Shown: positions 62,045 through 64,000 of the stretch, one piece after another
Layout: the number at the start of each line of letters is the position of its first letter
How positions within the stretch are numbered: the stretch's first letter is position 1
NCBI GenBank assembly: GCA_033980235.1
Contig: CM067066.1
Span: 34,573,180-34,637,179, forward strand
DNA length: 64,000 bases
DNA from: Diadema setosum
Taxonomy: Eukaryota; Echinodermata; Echinoidea; Diadematoida; Diadematidae
Reading direction: 5' to 3'
Notes under the pieces: model-generated
The model's input: the letters and a program-made list of their open reading frames with translations, nothing else
Told to the model about the DNA's origin: nothing
The model's database searches: none
Program-made: the position numbers and the translations under genes

Positions 62045-62255
62045 TCGGAAAGAGTTCCTTATGTCCCCCCCCCCCCCACACCACCAATTTAAACAAAATA
62101 AACAAACCACCATTCCCCCTCACTAATAATAAATTAAATAAAGTTTATGGGAAGTCTTCCCATAAATATTACTGGTATTAGTAAAAAAAAAAAAAATAGC
62201 AATCTATCCATTTTGCACAAACTAGTGGGGGGGGGGGACATAAGGAACTCTTTCC
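62045..62255. repeat. Hairpin with C-tract and G-tract arms
   Basis: Left arm GGAAAGAGTTCCTTATGTCC followed by C tract (62047-62077) and right arm G tract followed by GGACATAAGGAACTCTTTCC (62226-62255). About 150 bp of AT-rich spacer. Confidence 0.85.
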
Positions 62256-62259
62256 ATGT

Positions 62260-64000
62260 AATCGAAGAAAGAGAGGGAGAGGGAGTGGGAGAGAGGCCCA
62301 GCAAGAGGCAGTAGACTATTAGTACCTAATATCTAATGACAGACACAAGTACAGTATATCACAGCTAGACGCTCATAACTGACCATGTCGAGTACATGTA
62401 GTACGTTGCCTGCATGGGGTCGCTCGTAACACACGAACAAAGGCATCGAGGACACACGTCAATTTCTATATGTGGGACAATACTGTATTTTCGCGATTTT
62501 GTGCCGAGAAAAAAGGAATGACATCCCCATGATTTCGGCTGGCTGCTGACCCATCTACAAATCATCACATTACACTCTAGGTATCATCTTAAAGCTGAAT
62601 AATTATTCTTTTACATGGTATAACTTTCGTTGGTGCCCTGCGATGAAAAAGAAGACTTTTAGGAGGATTTTAGAAGAATATCTGTACCCATTATTTCCGG
62701 AACATCGGCAATTAATTAGCCACGAAGTTGATAGTCTTTCTTGTCGTTCTTGGAAAAATGAACAAGATTACATCCAAGTTTTAACCCTTACCTATCAAAT
62801 AAAGAAAAATCATGTGAAAATGTAATTCAGTGACCAAGATATGAGCATTTCAAAACGACTCTGCAATCGCGCTCTCCCATACCATGACCTGCTGGGTCAA
62901 CTCGAGGTCACGCCTGCGAGGACTTGAATATTTTGCTCACTGATCCCACCGATGTGGATGAACGTGTACGGTACGTGTCACAAACTGCACAGTTGAATTG
63001 AAGGTGTAGCCCACGGCGGTGTGTATGAGATACCTCCTTGGCTGTACACACAGCCCAGTCGCTGTACGTGTGTATTCGCACAGCGTAGTACACAGCGTCT
63101 GGTCGGCCAGAGGCAGTTGAGTGCTACGGCTCAGCGCGACTTCGCGCGGTCACACAACAGACAGCGATTGCTTTATTACTGTAGCTATGCGTACAGTTGC
63201 AGCACCATCGTGTCTCACTCGCTCTCGATCGGGCGGAAAATCGGGAGGAAAGTTTGTGGATGGCACAAACACACCGCATGGTGGTGCTGTTGAAGTAACG
63301 GCCGATCGTACTTATTCGAAAGAAAAAACTGACCGCGAAACTGGCGAAACTAGATTTTGAAGCACTTCGGTGATCGGGTAATTTCAGTAATTTCAACCCT
63401 CAAAATCCATGTATATCAATGTCAGAATGCTCTACAATGTCTCGTTGAGAAAATCAATCGCGTTCGTGGCTTTTGGTGACAATTCAGGTGTCTAATCGAC
63501 TACTGTACACGGGCTTTAAACACGATGCACGGAATGAGGCACTGATTAGATCAGTTCAACCTTTCTTACGAACACCAAAAAACCAACAAAAAGGAACTAA
63601 AAGGGGTCAACTAAAATCAACACAACAACAACATTTTACTGCCCATCTGTTGAATGGATCAATATAAAGATGGGAGCCATGCTCAAGGCCATACCTTAAT
63701 GCAATATGCCATCGGAAGAGTTAGCAAACAGGACCACTATGTGCTCAGGTGTTTCTGATATCTGACTGTGCGGCATATGATTGGACATTGGACTGAAGAC
63801 TGACTTTCTGTGCAGTTTATGTGGAGGCTGGCTGAACCGGCCCACTTCAAGCTAGGCGAACCTGATGTTTTGGCTGTATCAGAAGATTGTAAGCAAGATT
63901 AAACACATTGGTTACACACAGTAGGATTAATAATCAAAGAAAGGAAGAAGAACGACATGCAGTGCAGGAATTTAACTGAAGTGGGGAAGAGAAATAAAAA
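62260..64000. other. CpG-bearing right edge, no gene recognised
   Basis: CpG and GTAC words rise between 62380 and 63400. A small plus-strand ORF (62643-62822, starts MKKKTFRRILEEYLYPLF) and another at 63121-63357 (ends KEKTDRETGETRF) have no recognisable domain. They could be leader exons of a gene to the right; this is inference only. Confidence 0.3.

Noticed and set aside
62643..62825. Small ORF starting MKKKTFRRILEEYLYPLF
   Set aside because: Looks protein-like but has no recognised family, no splice or conservation evidence; kept only as a note in the region entry.

Overview
This window looks like genomic DNA from an invertebrate animal, most likely a marine deuterostome such as an echinoderm. 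The reasons are spliced exons with GT-AG borders, very long introns, AT-rich sequence crowded with short inverted-repeat transposons and microsatellites, and CR1/L2-type LINE remnants. The species cannot be fixed from the sequence. There is no sign of operons, prokaryotic genes, CRISPR arrays or tRNA/rRNA genes.

Two host genes can be read. On the minus strand, three phase-0 exons (26302-26571, 12278-12631, 1706-1855) encode the first 258 residues of a membrane-bound adenylyl cyclase: the cytosolic N-terminus, the six helices of the first membrane domain, and the start of the helix leading to catalytic domain C1. The rest of the gene lies beyond the left edge. On the plus strand, inside adenylyl cyclase intron 1, three short exons (16976-17032, 18188-18259, 19609-19765) encode an ataxin-2-type Lsm (SM_ATX) domain. 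The expected upstream exon and the downstream LsmAD exons were not found by eye, so this is either an interleaved antisense gene with unseen exons or a gene fragment.

Everything else is intronic or intergenic and rich in repeats. The left third (1-26.5 kb) holds the two genes plus a 160-bp-period repeat with RFX-like motifs (6.6-7.4 kb), a GC-rich inverted-repeat element with a second copy abutting a splice donor (7.4-8.0 and 12.1-12.3 kb), and fold-back elements around ataxin exon 2. The middle (26.6-45 kb) has no recognisable coding sequence. The right third holds a TTAA-flanked near-perfect palindrome nested in another TTAA element (45.0-45.7 kb), a duplicated G-tract block (48.3-48.8 kb), a LINE reverse-transcriptase remnant beside a 29-bp inverted repeat (55.1-56.3 kb), an SGNH-like ORF remnant (56.9 kb), a textbook hAT MITE with an 8-bp target duplication (58.2 kb) and a large compound repeat (59.0-60.2 kb).

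The strongest observations are the opposite-strand nesting of the two genes, the TTAA element with its natural empty site in the same window, and the element lying against the splice donor. I found no convincing new multi-gene system.
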